A stretch of 64,000 nt of DNA from Nocardioides jishulii. Lineage in GTDB: Bacteria; Actinomycetota; Actinomycetes; Propionibacteriales; Nocardioidaceae. Position numbers and translations under genes: made by a program. Below the pieces are notes generated by a model. That model searched no databases, was not told where the DNA came from, and was given only the letters and a program-made list of their open reading frames with translations. The stretch covers positions 2,170,001-2,234,000 of the forward strand of contig NZ_CP040748.1 of assembly GCF_006007965.1 (NCBI RefSeq), read 5' to 3'. Positions 25,689-35,448 of this stretch are shown here, piece after piece (within the stretch, counting starts at the first letter, position 1; each line of letters opens with the position of its first letter).

Positions 25689-27026
25689 TCAGATCACCGG
25701 AAGCATCTGGTCGCGCTCGAACGCCGAGACCTCGCCGCGGTAGGCGTCCCACTCGGCGCGCTTGTTGCGCAGGAAGAAGTCGAAGACGTGCTCCCCGAGC
25801 GTCTCGGCCAGGAGCTCCGAGCTCTCGGCGATGTTGATCGCCTCGAAGAGCGTGCGCGGCAAGGACTGGATGCCCAGGCTGCGTCGCTCGCGCTCGGTGA
25901 GGGACCAGACGTCGTCCTCGGCCTCGCGCGGGAGCTCGTAGCCCTCCTCGATCCCCTTCATGCCGGCGGCGAGCGTCACGGCGAAGGCGAGGTAGGGGTT
26001 GCAGGCGGCGTCGAGCGAGCGCAGCTCGATGCGGGTCGACTGCCCCTTGCCGGGCTTGTACATCGGTACGCGGATCATCGCGGAGCGGTTGTTGTGGCCC
26101 CACGAGATGTACGTCGGTGCCTCGCCGCCGCCGATCAGGCGCTTGTAGGAGTTGACCCACTGGTTGGTCACGGCCGTGATCTCCGCGGCGTGCGTCAGGA
26201 TGCCCGCGATGAAGTGGCGCCCCGTCGTCGAGAGCTGGTACTGCGACCCGGCCTCGAAGAACGCGTTGCGGTCGCCCTCGAAGAGCGAGAGGTGGGTGTG
26301 CATGCCCGACCCGGGGTGCTGCGTGAAGGGCTTGGGCATGAAGGAGGCCCAGACCCCCTGGCCCAGCGCCACCTCACGGATGACGGTGCGGAAGGTCATG
26401 ATGTTGTCGGCCGTGGTCAGCGCGTCGGCGTAGCGCAGGTCGATCTCCTGCTGGCCCGGACCGGCCTCGTGGTGGCTGAACTCCACCGAGATGCCCATGG
26501 ACTCGAGCATCGTGATCGCCTCACGGCGGAAGTCGGCACCCGACGACTGGGCGGTGTGGTCGAAGTAGCCGGAGCTGTCGACCGGGCGCGGCTCGACCCC
26601 GGCCTCGGGCGAGTCCTTGAAGAGGTAGAACTCGATCTCCGGGTGGGTGTAGAAGCTGAATCCCTTGTCGGCCGCCTTCGCGAGCGTGCGCTTGAGCACG
26701 TGGCGCGGGTCGGCGTACGACGGGCTGCCGTCCGGCATCATGATGTCGCAGAACATGCGGGCGGTCGACGGGCCCTCACCACGCCACGGCAGGATCTGGA
26801 ACGTCGACGGGTCGGGCTTGGCGAGCATGTCCGACTCCTGCACGCGGGCGAAGCCCTCGATCGCGGAACCGTCGAAGCCGATGCCCTCGCCGAAGGCGCT
26901 CTCCAGCTCGGCCGGTGCGATCGCCACCGACTTGAGGAACCCGAGCACGTCGGTGAACCACAGCCGTACGAACCGGACGTCGCGCTCCTCAAGAGCGCGG
27001 AGAACGAAGTCTTCCTGCTTGCCCAT
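25689..27026 (-). CDS. glnA2: Glutamine synthetase, GlnA2 type
   Basis: ATP-dependent ligation of ammonia to glutamate. The 445-residue protein has the beta-grasp domain (VRFVRLWFTDVLGFLKS), the Asp50-region loop IGFDGSAIEGF, metal-binding HPEIEFYLF, the ATP loop and the flap sequence VNSYKRLIGGGEAPTYISWG. The site corresponding to the adenylylated NLYDLPP tyrosine reads DVWSLTE, so this paralogue should not be an adenylylation target even though glnE lies beside it; GlnA1 must lie outside the window. First gene of glnA2-membrane protein-glnE. Confidence 0.93.
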   Translation of the reverse strand: MGKQEDFVLRALEERDVRFVRLWFTDVLGFLKSVAIAPAELESAFGEGIGFDGSAIEGFARVQESDMLAKPDPSTFQILPWRGEGPSTARMFCDIMMPDGSPSYADPRHVLKRTLAKAADKGFSFYTHPEIEFYLFKDSPEAGVEPRPVDSSGYFDHTAQSSGADFRREAITMLESMGISVEFSHHEAGPGQQEIDLRYADALTTADNIMTFRTVIREVALGQGVWASFMPKPFTQHPGSGMHTHLSLFEGDRNAFFEAGSQYQLSTTGRHFIAGILTHAAEITAVTNQWVNSYKRLIGGGEAPTYISWGHNNRSAMIRVPMYKPGKGQSTRIELRSLDAACNPYLAFAVTLAAGMKGIEEGYELPREAEDDVWSLTERERRSLGIQSLPRTLFEAINIAESSELLAETLGEHVFDFFLRNKRAEWDAYRGEVSAFERDQMLPVI

Positions 27027-27083
27027 GGAGGCAACTATGACGTACGCCGTGCACCATGGCGTGCAGTTCCCCCCAAACGCGCC

Positions 27084-29123
27084 TCACGCGTCGGGAATTC
27101 GTTCCATCTCCGCCAGCCACGCCGCGGGGCTCGCGTCCGACGGCATCCGCCAGTCGCCGCGCGGCGACATCGTCCCTCCCGCGCTCACCTTGGGTCCGTT
27201 GGGCAGCGCGCTGCGCTTGAACTGGGAGGCGAAGAAGCGACGGATGAAGACCTCGAGCCAGACCCGCACCTGCGTGAGGTCGTACGCGGGTCGCTCGTCG
27301 ACCGGGAAGCCGGGCGGCCACTCCCCCTGCGACGCGTCGCGCCAGGCGTGCCATGCCAGGAAGGCGACCTTGCTGGGCCGCTGGCCGCGCCGCACCATGT
27401 GGAACAGCGTGAAGTCCTGCAGGTTGTAGGGGCCGACCGTGTCCTGGGTGGCCTGGGGCTTGACGCCCTCGACGTCGGGGATCAGCTCGGGAGTGATCTC
27501 CTGGGCCAGCACCGCACGGAGCACCTCGTTGGTCTCCTCCTCGAACTCCCCGTGGTCGGCGACCCAGCGGATCAGGTGCTGCACGAGGGTCTTGGGCACC
27601 CCGGCGTTGACGTTGTAGTGCGACATCTGGTCGCCCACCCCGTAGGTGCACCAGCCCAGTGCCAGCTCGGAGAGGTCGCCGGTGCCGACGACGAGGCCGC
27701 CGTTGTGGTTGGCCAGTCGGAAGAGGTAGTCGTAGCGCAGGCCCGCCTGGACGTTCTCGAAGGTGACGTCGTAGACCTCCTCACCCTCGGCGAACGGATG
27801 ACGCATGTCGGCCAGCATCTGACGTGCGGCCGGACGGATGTCGATCTCCTCGAACGTGAGCCCGAGGCTCGTCGCCAGCCGGGTGGCCAGCGACTTGGAG
27901 GTGTCACCGGTCGCGAACCCCGGCAACGTGTAGGCGAGCACGTCGCTGCGCGGGCGCCCCAGCCGGTCCATCGCCTTGGCCGCGACGATCAGGGCGTGGG
28001 TGGAGTCGAGACCACCGCTCACGCCGATCACCGCCTTGGGCGTGCCGATCGACTGGATGCGCTTCTCCAGGCCGTTGACCTGGATGTTGTAGGCCTCGTA
28101 GCAGTCGAGGGCGAGCCGGTCGGGGTCGTTCGGCACGAACGGGAAGCGGTCGACCTTGCGTCGCAGCCCCAGGTCGCCGGAGGGGGCGTCGAGGGCGAAC
28201 TCGATCGTGCGGAAGTCGTCGGGCCCGGTCCCGGTGCCGCGACGGTTGTCGTCGAAGGTGTTGAGCCGGAACCGCTCGTGGTTGATGCGGTCGACGTCGA
28301 CGTCGGCGATCGTGCGCACCGCCTCCTGGGGAAAGCGCATGCCCTCGGCGAGCAGCTCGCCCACCTCGTAGATCATCGTCTGGCCGTCCCACGACAGGTC
28401 CGTGGTCGACTCGCCCTGACCGGCGGCGGCGTAGACGTACGCCGCGCAGCACCGCGCGCTGGCGCCGGCGACCAGGCGGCGCCGCTCCTCCGCGCGGGCG
28501 ATCGTGATCGGGCTGCCGGAGAGGTTGGCCAGCACCGTGGCCCCCGCCAGCGCCGCCTCGGCGCTCGGCGGGATCGGCACCCACATGTCCTCGCAGATCT
28601 CCACGTGCAGGCGCAGCGCCGGAAGGTCGGTGGCGGTGAAGATCAGGTCCGGGCCGAACGGCACCTCGACCCCGTTGACCGTGATCCAGGCACCGCGCTG
28701 GTCGTCGCCGGGGGCGAAGTGGCGGCGCTCGTAGAACTCGCCGTACGTCGGCACGTGCGACTTCGGCGCGACGCCGAGGATCTCGCCGCGGTGGATCACC
28801 ACGGCGCAGTTGTAGAGCCGACCCCGGTGACGCAGCGGGGCACCGACCACCACCAGCGGCAGCAGGTCGGCAGTCGCTCCGGTCAGCCGCTCGAGCTGGG
28901 CCTCGACGGCGTCCAGCAGGGTCTGCTGCAGGAAGAGGTCGTCGATGGCGTAGCCGCTCAACGCGAGCTCCGGGAAGATGGCCAGTCCCACGGCCTCGTC
29001 GTGGCAGGCCCGCACCTGCTCGATGATCGTGGTGGCGTTGGCCTCGGGGTCCGCCACGCTCACCGGGACGGTGCAGGCGGCGGTCCGGACGAAGCCGTGG
29101 GCATAGGCCGAGTAGAAGTCCAC
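27084..29123 (-). CDS. nadE: Glutamine-dependent NAD+ synthetase
   Basis: Amidates nicotinic acid adenine dinucleotide with glutamine-derived ammonia, the last step of NAD synthesis. The 679-residue protein fuses an N-terminal nitrilase-type glutaminase (Glu in FPELALSGY, Lys in [13 protein letters not shown], catalytic Cys in ICEDMWVP) to a C-terminal synthetase with the P-loop [10 protein letters not shown] and [13 protein letters not shown]. Length matches the mycobacterial NadE group. ATG 29123. It precedes glnA2 on the same strand by 57 bp. Confidence 0.96.
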   Translation of the reverse strand: MDFYSAYAHGFVRTAACTVPVSVADPEANATTIIEQVRACHDEAVGLAIFPELALSGYAIDDLFLQQTLLDAVEAQLERLTGATADLLPLVVVGAPLRHRGRLYNCAVVIHRGEILGVAPKSHVPTYGEFYERRHFAPGDDQRGAWITVNGVEVPFGPDLIFTATDLPALRLHVEICEDMWVPIPPSAEAALAGATVLANLSGSPITIARAEERRRLVAGASARCCAAYVYAAAGQGESTTDLSWDGQTMIYEVGELLAEGMRFPQEAVRTIADVDVDRINHERFRLNTFDDNRRGTGTGPDDFRTIEFALDAPSGDLGLRRKVDRFPFVPNDPDRLALDCYEAYNIQVNGLEKRIQSIGTPKAVIGVSGGLDSTHALIVAAKAMDRLGRPRSDVLAYTLPGFATGDTSKSLATRLATSLGLTFEEIDIRPAARQMLADMRHPFAEGEEVYDVTFENVQAGLRYDYLFRLANHNGGLVVGTGDLSELALGWCTYGVGDQMSHYNVNAGVPKTLVQHLIRWVADHGEFEEETNEVLRAVLAQEITPELIPDVEGVKPQATQDTVGPYNLQDFTLFHMVRRGQRPSKVAFLAWHAWRDASQGEWPPGFPVDERPAYDLTQVRVWLEVFIRRFFASQFKRSALPNGPKVSAGGTMSPRGDWRMPSDASPAAWLAEMERIPDA

Positions 29124-29251
29124 GGCGCGAGTCTAGGGCGCAGAGCGCCCGACGTGACCACCACCACAACCCCTCCGACGCGTGGCGGGGATACCGTGAA
29201 CCCCGTCCGTGGACTCCACCAGGGAGCTGCGAGATGCCTCAGGAGAGACCC

Positions 29252-30103
29252 ATGTCCGAAGAGACCGCCCCCTACGGTTCCGGCGCCGCCGCGTCGGCCA
29301 CCGCACCCGTCCGCAAGGTGCGTACGCACCACCTGCGCGAGATGAAGGAGCGGGGCGAGCCGATCACGATGCTCACCTCGTACGACATGTACACCGCGCA
29401 GATCTTCGACGAGGCCGGCATTGACCTGCTGCTCGTGGGTGACAGCGCCTCCAACAACGTCTTCGGCAACGAGACCTCGCTGCCGGTGACCGTCGACGAG
29501 CTGCTCCCGCTGACCCGCGCCGTCGCACGCTCGACGAAGCGCGCGATGGTCGTGGGCGACCTGCCGTTCGGGTCGTACCAGGCCTCACCCGAACAGGGCT
29601 ACCTGACTGCCGTGCGCTTCATGAAGGAGGGCGGCGCCCACTGCGTGAAGCTGGAGGGTGGCGCCGAGATGGCCCCGGTCATCCGCAAGTGCGTCGAGGG
29701 CGGCATCCCGGTGATCGCCCACATCGGCTTCACCCCGCAGTCCGAGCACGCGCTGGGCGGCTACCGCGTGCAGGGGCGAGGCGACGCTGCCGAGCGTGTC
29801 CTGGCCGATGCCCGGGCCGTGCAGGAGGCGGGCGCCTTCGCGGTCGTCATGGAGATGGTCCAGGCCGACGTCGCCGCTCAGGTCACCGCCGATCTGGCCA
29901 TCCCCACGATCGGCATCGGCGGCGGCAACGGCTGCGACGGACAGGTGCTGGTGTGGACCGACGCGTTCGGCATCCGCACGGGCAAGATGCCGCGCTTCGT
30001 CAAGCAGTACGCCGACGTGCGCTCGGTCCTGCTCGACGGCGCGAAGGCCTACCGCGACGACGTGAAGGCCCGGACGTTCCCCGGCCCCGAGCACTCGTTC
30101 TGA
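29252..30103 (+). CDS. panB: 3-methyl-2-oxobutanoate hydroxymethyltransferase
   Basis: Transfers a one-carbon unit from methylenetetrahydrofolate to alpha-ketoisovalerate to make ketopantoate (pantothenate/CoA pathway). The 283-residue TIM barrel shows ITMLTSYDMYTAQIFDEAG, the metal-binding VGDSASNNVFG, GDLPFGSYQ, VKLEGG and the terminal GIGGGNGCDGQVLVW. ATG 29252 has AGGAGAG upstream, preferred to the in-frame ATG 29234. Divergent from nadE. A hairpin terminator follows. Confidence 0.95.
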   Translation: MSEETAPYGSGAAASATAPVRKVRTHHLREMKERGEPITMLTSYDMYTAQIFDEAGIDLLLVGDSASNNVFGNETSLPVTVDELLPLTRAVARSTKRAMVVGDLPFGSYQASPEQGYLTAVRFMKEGGAHCVKLEGGAEMAPVIRKCVEGGIPVIAHIGFTPQSEHALGGYRVQGRGDAAERVLADARAVQEAGAFAVVMEMVQADVAAQVTADLAIPTIGIGGGNGCDGQVLVWTDAFGIRTGKMPRFVKQYADVRSVLLDGAKAYRDDVKARTFPGPEHSF

Positions 30104-30118
30104 GCCGGCGCCCGACCA

Positions 30119-30140
30119 CTGGCCCGTGAGCACGGGCCAG
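30119..30140. terminator. Bidirectional terminator after panB
   Basis: Perfect palindrome CTGGCCCGTG-AG-CACGGGCCAG between convergent panB and the small gene at 30146. Confidence 0.75.
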
Positions 30141-30145
30141 GGGCG

Positions 30146-30373
30146 TCAGCCGCGCTCCTGGTCCTCGCTGCCGCGAGGGTCGTCGTCCTCACGGTCGTTC
30201 CACAGCGGGTCGTTGTCCCACGCCTCGTTGCGCTCCTCGACGCGGTCGAGCGCGCGTGAGGCGTCGGTCTGACTGGCGTAGGGACCGAGCCGGTCTGCGT
30301 TCTTGCAGCCCTCCCGAGGCTCCACCGTCTTGTGCTTGAGGCAGTACCAGTACTCCGGCTCCGTGTCGCTCAT
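30146..30373 (-). CDS. Conserved actinobacterial small protein (WYCLKH type), unknown
   Basis: 75 residues beginning [23 protein letters not shown]. The pattern WYCLKH-TVE-GC-DRLGPY and the later [13 protein letters not shown] recur in small actinobacterial proteins encoded beside map. Two Cys and one His close together could bind a metal, but this is unproven. Divergent from map, with only 24 bp between start codons. Confidence 0.75.
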   Translation of the reverse strand: MSDTEPEYWYCLKHKTVEPREGCKNADRLGPYASQTDASRALDRVEERNEAWDNDPLWNDREDDDPRGSEDQERG

Positions 30374-30397
30374 GCTCGCGAAACTACACTCCAACTC

Positions 30398-31246
30398 GTG
30401 AGTCCCGTAGTAGCTGCCGCCATCTCGCCGCGCCGTCGCGTCCCCACCTCCATCGAGCGCCCGGAGTACGTCGACAAGCCGGCACCCCAGCGCTTCGACG
30501 GACCGGAGGTCAAGGACGCCGAGACCATCGAGAAGATGCGGATCGCCGGACGCCTCGCGGCCCAGGCGCGTGAGCTGGTAGGGAGCCACGTCGCACCCGG
30601 CGTCACCACCGACGAGCTCGACCGGATCGGCCACGAGTTCCTCTGCGACCACGGCGCCTACCCCTCGACGCTGGGCTACCGCGGCTTCCCGAAGTCGCTG
30701 TGCAGCAGCGTCAACGAGGTCATCTGCCACGGCATCCCCGACTCCCGGGTGGTCGAGGACGGCGACATCGTCAACATCGACATCACCGCCTACCTCAACG
30801 GCGTGCACGGCGACACCAACGCCACCTTCCTCGCCGGCGACGTCGACGAGGAGTCGCGCCTGCTCGTGGAGCGGACCAAGGAGGCGTTGGACCGCGCGAT
30901 CAAGGCGGTCAAGCCCGGACGACGGACCAACGTGATCGGACGCGTCATCGAGTCCTACGCCAAGCGCTTCGGCTACGGCGTCGTCCGCGACTTCACCGGC
31001 CACGGCATCGGCACGGCGTTCCACTCCGGCCTGGTGATCCCGCACTACGACCAGGACCACTACAACGACGTGATCGAGGTCGGCATGACCTTCACGATCG
31101 AGCCGATGCTCAACCTCGGCACGCACGAGTGGACGATGTGGCCGGACAACTGGACGGTCGTGACCCGCGACCTCAAGCGCAGCGCCCAGTTCGAGCACAC
31201 CCTGCTGGTGACCGCTGACGGCGCCGAGGTGCTGACGAACCCCTGA
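30398..31246 (+). CDS. map: Type I methionine aminopeptidase
   Basis: Removes initiator methionine from nascent proteins. The 282-residue pita-bread-fold enzyme carries its metal ligands in [17 protein letters not shown] (two Asp), [13 protein letters not shown] (His), FTIEPM (Glu) and FEHTLL (Glu). An N-terminal extension (about 30 residues, [13 protein letters not shown]) is typical of actinobacterial MapB. GTG 30398 is preceded 7 nt upstream by TACACT (30385-30390), indicating a leaderless transcript; no ribosome site is visible. Confidence 0.95.
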   Translation: MSPVVAAAISPRRRVPTSIERPEYVDKPAPQRFDGPEVKDAETIEKMRIAGRLAAQARELVGSHVAPGVTTDELDRIGHEFLCDHGAYPSTLGYRGFPKSLCSSVNEVICHGIPDSRVVEDGDIVNIDITAYLNGVHGDTNATFLAGDVDEESRLLVERTKEALDRAIKAVKPGRRTNVIGRVIESYAKRFGYGVVRDFTGHGIGTAFHSGLVIPHYDQDHYNDVIEVGMTFTIEPMLNLGTHEWTMWPDNWTVVTRDLKRSAQFEHTLLVTADGAEVLTNP

Positions 31247-31272
31247 CGGGCTCCAACCCTGACTCGCATTCC

Positions 31273-32574
31273 TCACCGCCGTCGATGGAACCGTAGGTCG
31301 CCGTTGGCCATCCGGCTGGTGTCGTAGCCGGGGTCGTGGGCTCGGTGGTGATGGTGGGAGCAAAGAAGCGCAGCGTTGTCGAGATCGGTGGCGCCGCCCT
31401 CCGACCAGGGGACGAGGTGGTGGGCTTCGGACCAGGTGCCGGGGATGTCGCATCCCTCGGCCCGGCAGGTGGTGTCGCGCAGCAGGAGTGCGCGGCGTTG
31501 AGCTTTGGTGAAGAGTCGTGAGGCGCGGCCCAGGTCGAGCACTTCGGAGTCGGTGCCCAGGACGGCGGGGATGATCTTGGCGTTGCAGGCGAGGCGTCGG
31601 GCCTGGGTGGCGGTGAGGGTGTCGAACCCGTCGCCGGGGACTCCGTTGTCCAGGGTCGCGGTGCCGATGCCGTCGCGCAGCGCGTCCAGGGTGATCGTGA
31701 CGGTCACGTTGGTGGCGTCGCCGCCGTGGATGGGCAGTCGCTTCGGGTCGAGGGCCTCGAGGAGCTGGCCGAAGGCTTCGGCGAGCCGCCGTGGGTGGTT
31801 GACGGCGGCGCGAAAGCGTCGCGCGCCCGCGCCGCCCGCGCCGCCCGCGCCGCCCGTGGCGTCGCCGTCGCCCGTGGACGCGCGTACGGCCCCGTCGGCC
31901 AACCGTGGGTTGGTGAAGGCGTGCAGGTAGGTCGCGAGGCGGGCTGCGACCGCATCCGGAATCACTCCGGAGATCCGGGTGAGTCCGTCGCCGGCCGCGC
32001 GCAGGCGCAGGCGTTGACGTTGGGCGGCGTACCGCTCGGCCTGCTCGAGGCGGCGGCGTTCGGCCTCCTCGAAGCGGTCGGGGTCGACCAGCTCGAGGAT
32101 GCGGCGCCCCAGCACGGCCAGGTCCTTGGGGTCATGGTCCTCGGCCAGCCTCACCAGCTCGGCCTCCGCGCGGGCGAGGACGTCCTGGTCGACGTCGTCG
32201 GGCAGTTCCGCCATCGCGTGCGCGATCACCCGGGTCTGGGCCAGGTTGGTCCGTGCCTCGCGCAGTGCTGCGGCCAGGACCGGCAGGTCGCGGTCGAGCG
32301 CCTCGGCCAGCCGCAGGTCGGCGGCGGCGTCGCCGCGGCGTACGTGGCCGTGGTGGGCCAGCCAGGTCGCGATCGAGCGGAACCCTTCACCTTCGGCGAC
32401 GTCACCGGCCGCAGCCATGACCCGCAGCCGCAGCTCGGCCACGCGCGACTCCGCGTCCGCCAGGGCGAGGAGTGCATCCGCCTTCTCGTTGGTGCGCATG
32501 AAGGTCGGGTTCACGTCGGCCACCGACTTCAGCGACGAGCTGATCGACGCCGCAACGGCGTTCACCGGATGCAC
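31273..32574 (-). CDS. DUF222/13E12-repeat protein with HNH nuclease domain
   Basis: 433 residues: an N-terminal helical DUF222 region (ADALLALADAESRVAELRLR), a short Gly/Ala spacer (GGAGGAGGAG), and a C-terminal HNH motif CRAEGCDIPGTWSEAHHL...DLDNAALLCSHHHHRAH. Such 13E12-repeat proteins occur in many copies in actinomycete genomes and may be mobile; nuclease activity is inferred from the intact HNH residues. GTG 32574 has GAGAGGAGG upstream and is preferred to the longer in-frame start. A 268-bp spacer separates it from the crt operon end. Confidence 0.9.
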   Translation of the reverse strand: MHPVNAVAASISSSLKSVADVNPTFMRTNEKADALLALADAESRVAELRLRVMAAAGDVAEGEGFRSIATWLAHHGHVRRGDAAADLRLAEALDRDLPVLAAALREARTNLAQTRVIAHAMAELPDDVDQDVLARAEAELVRLAEDHDPKDLAVLGRRILELVDPDRFEEAERRRLEQAERYAAQRQRLRLRAAGDGLTRISGVIPDAVAARLATYLHAFTNPRLADGAVRASTGDGDATGGAGGAGGAGARRFRAAVNHPRRLAEAFGQLLEALDPKRLPIHGGDATNVTVTITLDALRDGIGTATLDNGVPGDGFDTLTATQARRLACNAKIIPAVLGTDSEVLDLGRASRLFTKAQRRALLLRDTTCRAEGCDIPGTWSEAHHLVPWSEGGATDLDNAALLCSHHHHRAHDPGYDTSRMANGDLRFHRRR

Positions 32575-32842
32575 GACCCCACCTCCTCTCACGACCACGA
32601 CTCGGCACGCCACGTCTGTGGCGTCTGCTGGTCGTTGCTCCTGGAGGCCCGGGCCTGCCGGACGATCACGTCACCCTCGCAACTGGCCCCACCGTCTCCG
32701 GATGCCACCGCTGAGGCGGTGACCCGGTGCCCTGAGTGAGAACCTGCGACCACTCTATTCGAACACGCGTTCGACAGCCATCGCCCGAACTGGGGATCCG
32801 AGTGCGAGGTCCCACGACCGCTGGACGGGAAACGCTCGCCCC

Positions 32843-33769
32843 TCAGAACAGCACGGTGAAGAGCATCAGCTGCGTGACCAGGAATCCGGTCACGAAGTTG
32901 AGCCACAGGAAGCGTCGCCATCCCGCGTTGGCCCTCTCGCACTCCTCGTCGGTGAGCCCCAGGTAGGGAGCGACGTTGACGACGTACGGCAGCACGAGTG
33001 CGGCGGCCACCTTCCCCGGACCGGGCATCATCAGGAGCGCGGTGCCGGCGGCGAGGTAGCAGCAGAGCGCGAACCAGACCGTTGCCCTGGCCCCCAGCAC
33101 CGTGCCCACGGACGCGATCCCACCCTCGCGGTCGGCGCGCACGTCCTGCACGGCGCCGAAGGCGTGCGACCCCATCCCCCACAGGAAGAACCCGACGAGG
33201 GTCGCGACCACGGCCCCGTCCCACGCGACCTCGGCTCCGCGACCGGCCGCCAGCGCCAGGCCGAACACGGCCGGGCTGACGAAGTGAGTGCTCGACGTGA
33301 CCGAGTCGAGGAACGGACGCTCCTTGAAACGCAACCGCGGCGCCGAGTAGGCCACCACCGCGAAGAGGCTCACGGCCAGGACGAGCGCGGAGCTCACCGA
33401 CCCCATCACGAGCAGTGCGGCCACGAAGGGCAGCGGTGTCAGCACGGCGGCCCAGAGGGTCGTACGGTGCACCGCGCGGTCGAGCACGACGCCCTCCACG
33501 CCTCCCTTGCGCGGGTTGCGCACGTCGGACTCGTGGTCGAAGACGTCGTTCACGCCGTACATGAGCAGGTTGTAGGGCACGAGGAAGAAGATCGCGCCCA
33601 CCCAGAACGCGGCGTCCAGCCCACCGCCGACGAGCAGGTACGCCGCACCGAACGGGAAGGCGGTGTTGACCCACGAGAGGGGTCGCGACGACGCAACGAC
33701 CGTACGCAGCCGGCTCAGCCCGCGAGGTTCCACCGGCGCCCCGAGCGAGAGGTCGACCACAGCGCTCAT
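32843..33769 (-). CDS. UbiA-family prenyltransferase (lycopene elongase-like), last crt operon gene
   Basis: A 308-residue, eight-to-nine-helix membrane prenyltransferase with both Asp-rich diphosphate-binding motifs: NDVFDHESD (about residues 74-82) and DVRADREGG (about 210-218). It overlaps crtI by 4 bp (ATGA). In other actinomycetes the UbiA enzyme placed here (CrtEb/CrtE2/LyeJ type) adds C5 units to lycopene to make C45/C50 carotenoids. No lycopene cyclase is in the operon, so an acyclic C50 product is the simplest inference; other prenyl acceptors cannot be excluded. Confidence 0.85.
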   Translation of the reverse strand: MSAVVDLSLGAPVEPRGLSRLRTVVASSRPLSWVNTAFPFGAAYLLVGGGLDAAFWVGAIFFLVPYNLLMYGVNDVFDHESDVRNPRKGGVEGVVLDRAVHRTTLWAAVLTPLPFVAALLVMGSVSSALVLAVSLFAVVAYSAPRLRFKERPFLDSVTSSTHFVSPAVFGLALAAGRGAEVAWDGAVVATLVGFFLWGMGSHAFGAVQDVRADREGGIASVGTVLGARATVWFALCCYLAAGTALLMMPGPGKVAAALVLPYVVNVAPYLGLTDEECERANAGWRRFLWLNFVTGFLVTQLMLFTVLF

Positions 33770-35448
33770 CGGGTTGCCCCTGCGGCGCCTGCGGTGTCGG
33801 ACAGCGGCGTGGACAGCGGCGTGGACAGGGGCGCATCCACCATGCCGCCGACGCGATCACCGCGCAATCGCTTCAGCACCAGTTCGGCGCTGATCAGGCA
33901 CATCGGGAGGCCGATCCCCGGCAGGGTGCTGGCGCCGGCGTAGAACAGGCCGTCGACCTTCTTCGAGACGTTGGCAGCCCGGAAGAAGGCGCTCTGCGAG
34001 AGGCGGTGGCCGGGGCCGAGCATGCTGCCCGACCAGGCATTCAGGTCCTGGGCGAAGTCACCCGGTCCGACCGTGCGGCGGACGACGATGCGCTCGGCCA
34101 GGTCGGGGATGCCGGCCCAGGCGGCGAGCTGCGCAATGGCTGCGTCGGCGACCTTCTCGACGCCCGCGTCGCCCTGGCCGTCGAGGCCGCCGCGGCCGAG
34201 CTCCACGTCGGCGGGCACCGGCACGAGCACGAACAGGTTCTCCGAGCCGTCAGGAGCCACCGAGGGGTCCGTCGCGCTGGGACGGCAGACGTAGGACGAG
34301 GCCGGGTCGGGAACGTACTTACCCTGGCCCCAGCGGTCGCCGAGCACGCCGTCGAAGTTCGTCTCCCAGTCCTCGGTGAAGAACATGGTGTGGTGGGCCA
34401 GCTCGGGCAGCTCGCCGGTGACGCCCAGGTAGACCAGCACCGCGCCGGGCCCGGGGTCGCGGCGTCGCCACCACGCCTCGGGGTAGGTCTGCAGGTCGGC
34501 GGGCAGGAGCTGCGTCTCGAGGTGGTGCAGGTCGGCGGCGCCCACGACGACGTCGGCGGCGATGCGCTGCTCGGTGCCGTCGGCGGCGCGGTAGGCGACG
34601 CCGCACACCTGGGCCCTGCGGCGGGACCAGGGCCGGGACCAGGGCTTCGGGCCGGTCAGCGGCGCGGTGTCGAGGGAGGTGACGGTCGCGCCGGTGCGGA
34701 TGGTGACGCCGGCGGCGGTCGCGAGGGCGACGAGGGTGTCGACGAAGGCCGAGAAGCCGCCCTGCGGGTAGAGGACACCGTCGTCGAGGTCCATGCTGCT
34801 CATCAGGTGGTAGAGCGCAGGCACCCGGTCCGGCGAGCCACCCAGGAAGACGGCCGGGTAGCCGAGCACCTGCTGGAGGCGGCGATCGGTGAAGCGCGAG
34901 TCGACGTGCGACTTGAGGCTGCGCAGCAGCAGGGGCAGGAGCTGGGGCGCGCGGCGCAGGACGTCGGCATTCACCACGTCACCCAGGCGCTCGAAGCTGG
35001 TGTAGAGGAAGTGGCGCAGCGCCAGCTCGTAGGTCTCCCCTGCCCGGTCGAGGTAGCCGTCGAGACGGGCGCCGGCACCGGGCTCGTACGACTCGAAGAC
35101 GGCCTTGTTGTCCTCGCGGGCCACCCGCGTCTCGAGCGGTCGCTCCTCGCCCTCGAAGTAGACCCGGTAGCCCGGGTCGAGGACCTCGAGGTCGAGCTGC
35201 TCGGCGGCGGAGGTGCCGAGCAGGCGGTAGAAGTGGTCGAAGACCTCGGGCATGAGGTACCACGACGGACCGGTGTCGAAGCGGAAACCGTCGTGGGCCC
35301 ACGAGCCTGCCCGGCCCCCGAGCTCGTCGCGCTGCTCCAGCAGCTCGACCTCCCAGCCGTCGGCGGCCAGCAGCGCCGAGGTCGCCAGTCCGGCCACTCC
35401 CCCGCCGACCACGACGACTCGCCCGCGGGAGTCTCCCGGCCCGCTCAT
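33766..35448 (-). CDS. crtI: Phytoene desaturase CrtI
   Basis: FAD-dependent desaturation of phytoene towards lycopene. The 560-residue protein begins with the dinucleotide fold VVVVGGGVAGLATSALLAADG and the CrtI signature ELGGRAGSWAHDGFRFDTGPS. The C-terminal flavin motif FYAGASTLPGIGLPMCLISA is present. A low-complexity tail (PLSTPLSTPLS) precedes the stop. ATG 35448 overlaps the crtB stop; the stop overlaps the prenyltransferase start. Confidence 0.95.
   Translation of the reverse strand: MSGPGDSRGRVVVVGGGVAGLATSALLAADGWEVELLEQRDELGGRAGSWAHDGFRFDTGPSWYLMPEVFDHFYRLLGTSAAEQLDLEVLDPGYRVYFEGEERPLETRVAREDNKAVFESYEPGAGARLDGYLDRAGETYELALRHFLYTSFERLGDVVNADVLRRAPQLLPLLLRSLKSHVDSRFTDRRLQQVLGYPAVFLGGSPDRVPALYHLMSSMDLDDGVLYPQGGFSAFVDTLVALATAAGVTIRTGATVTSLDTAPLTGPKPWSRPWSRRRAQVCGVAYRAADGTEQRIAADVVVGAADLHHLETQLLPADLQTYPEAWWRRRDPGPGAVLVYLGVTGELPELAHHTMFFTEDWETNFDGVLGDRWGQGKYVPDPASSYVCRPSATDPSVAPDGSENLFVLVPVPADVELGRGGLDGQGDAGVEKVADAAIAQLAAWAGIPDLAERIVVRRTVGPGDFAQDLNAWSGSMLGPGHRLSQSAFFRAANVSKKVDGLFYAGASTLPGIGLPMCLISAELVLKRLRGDRVGGMVDAPLSTPLSTPLSDTAGAAGATR

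Noticed and set aside
25449..29345. 1298-codon open frame on the plus strand
   Set aside because: Spans antisense of glnA2 and nadE, both clearly real genes; no ribosome site and no recognisable protein.
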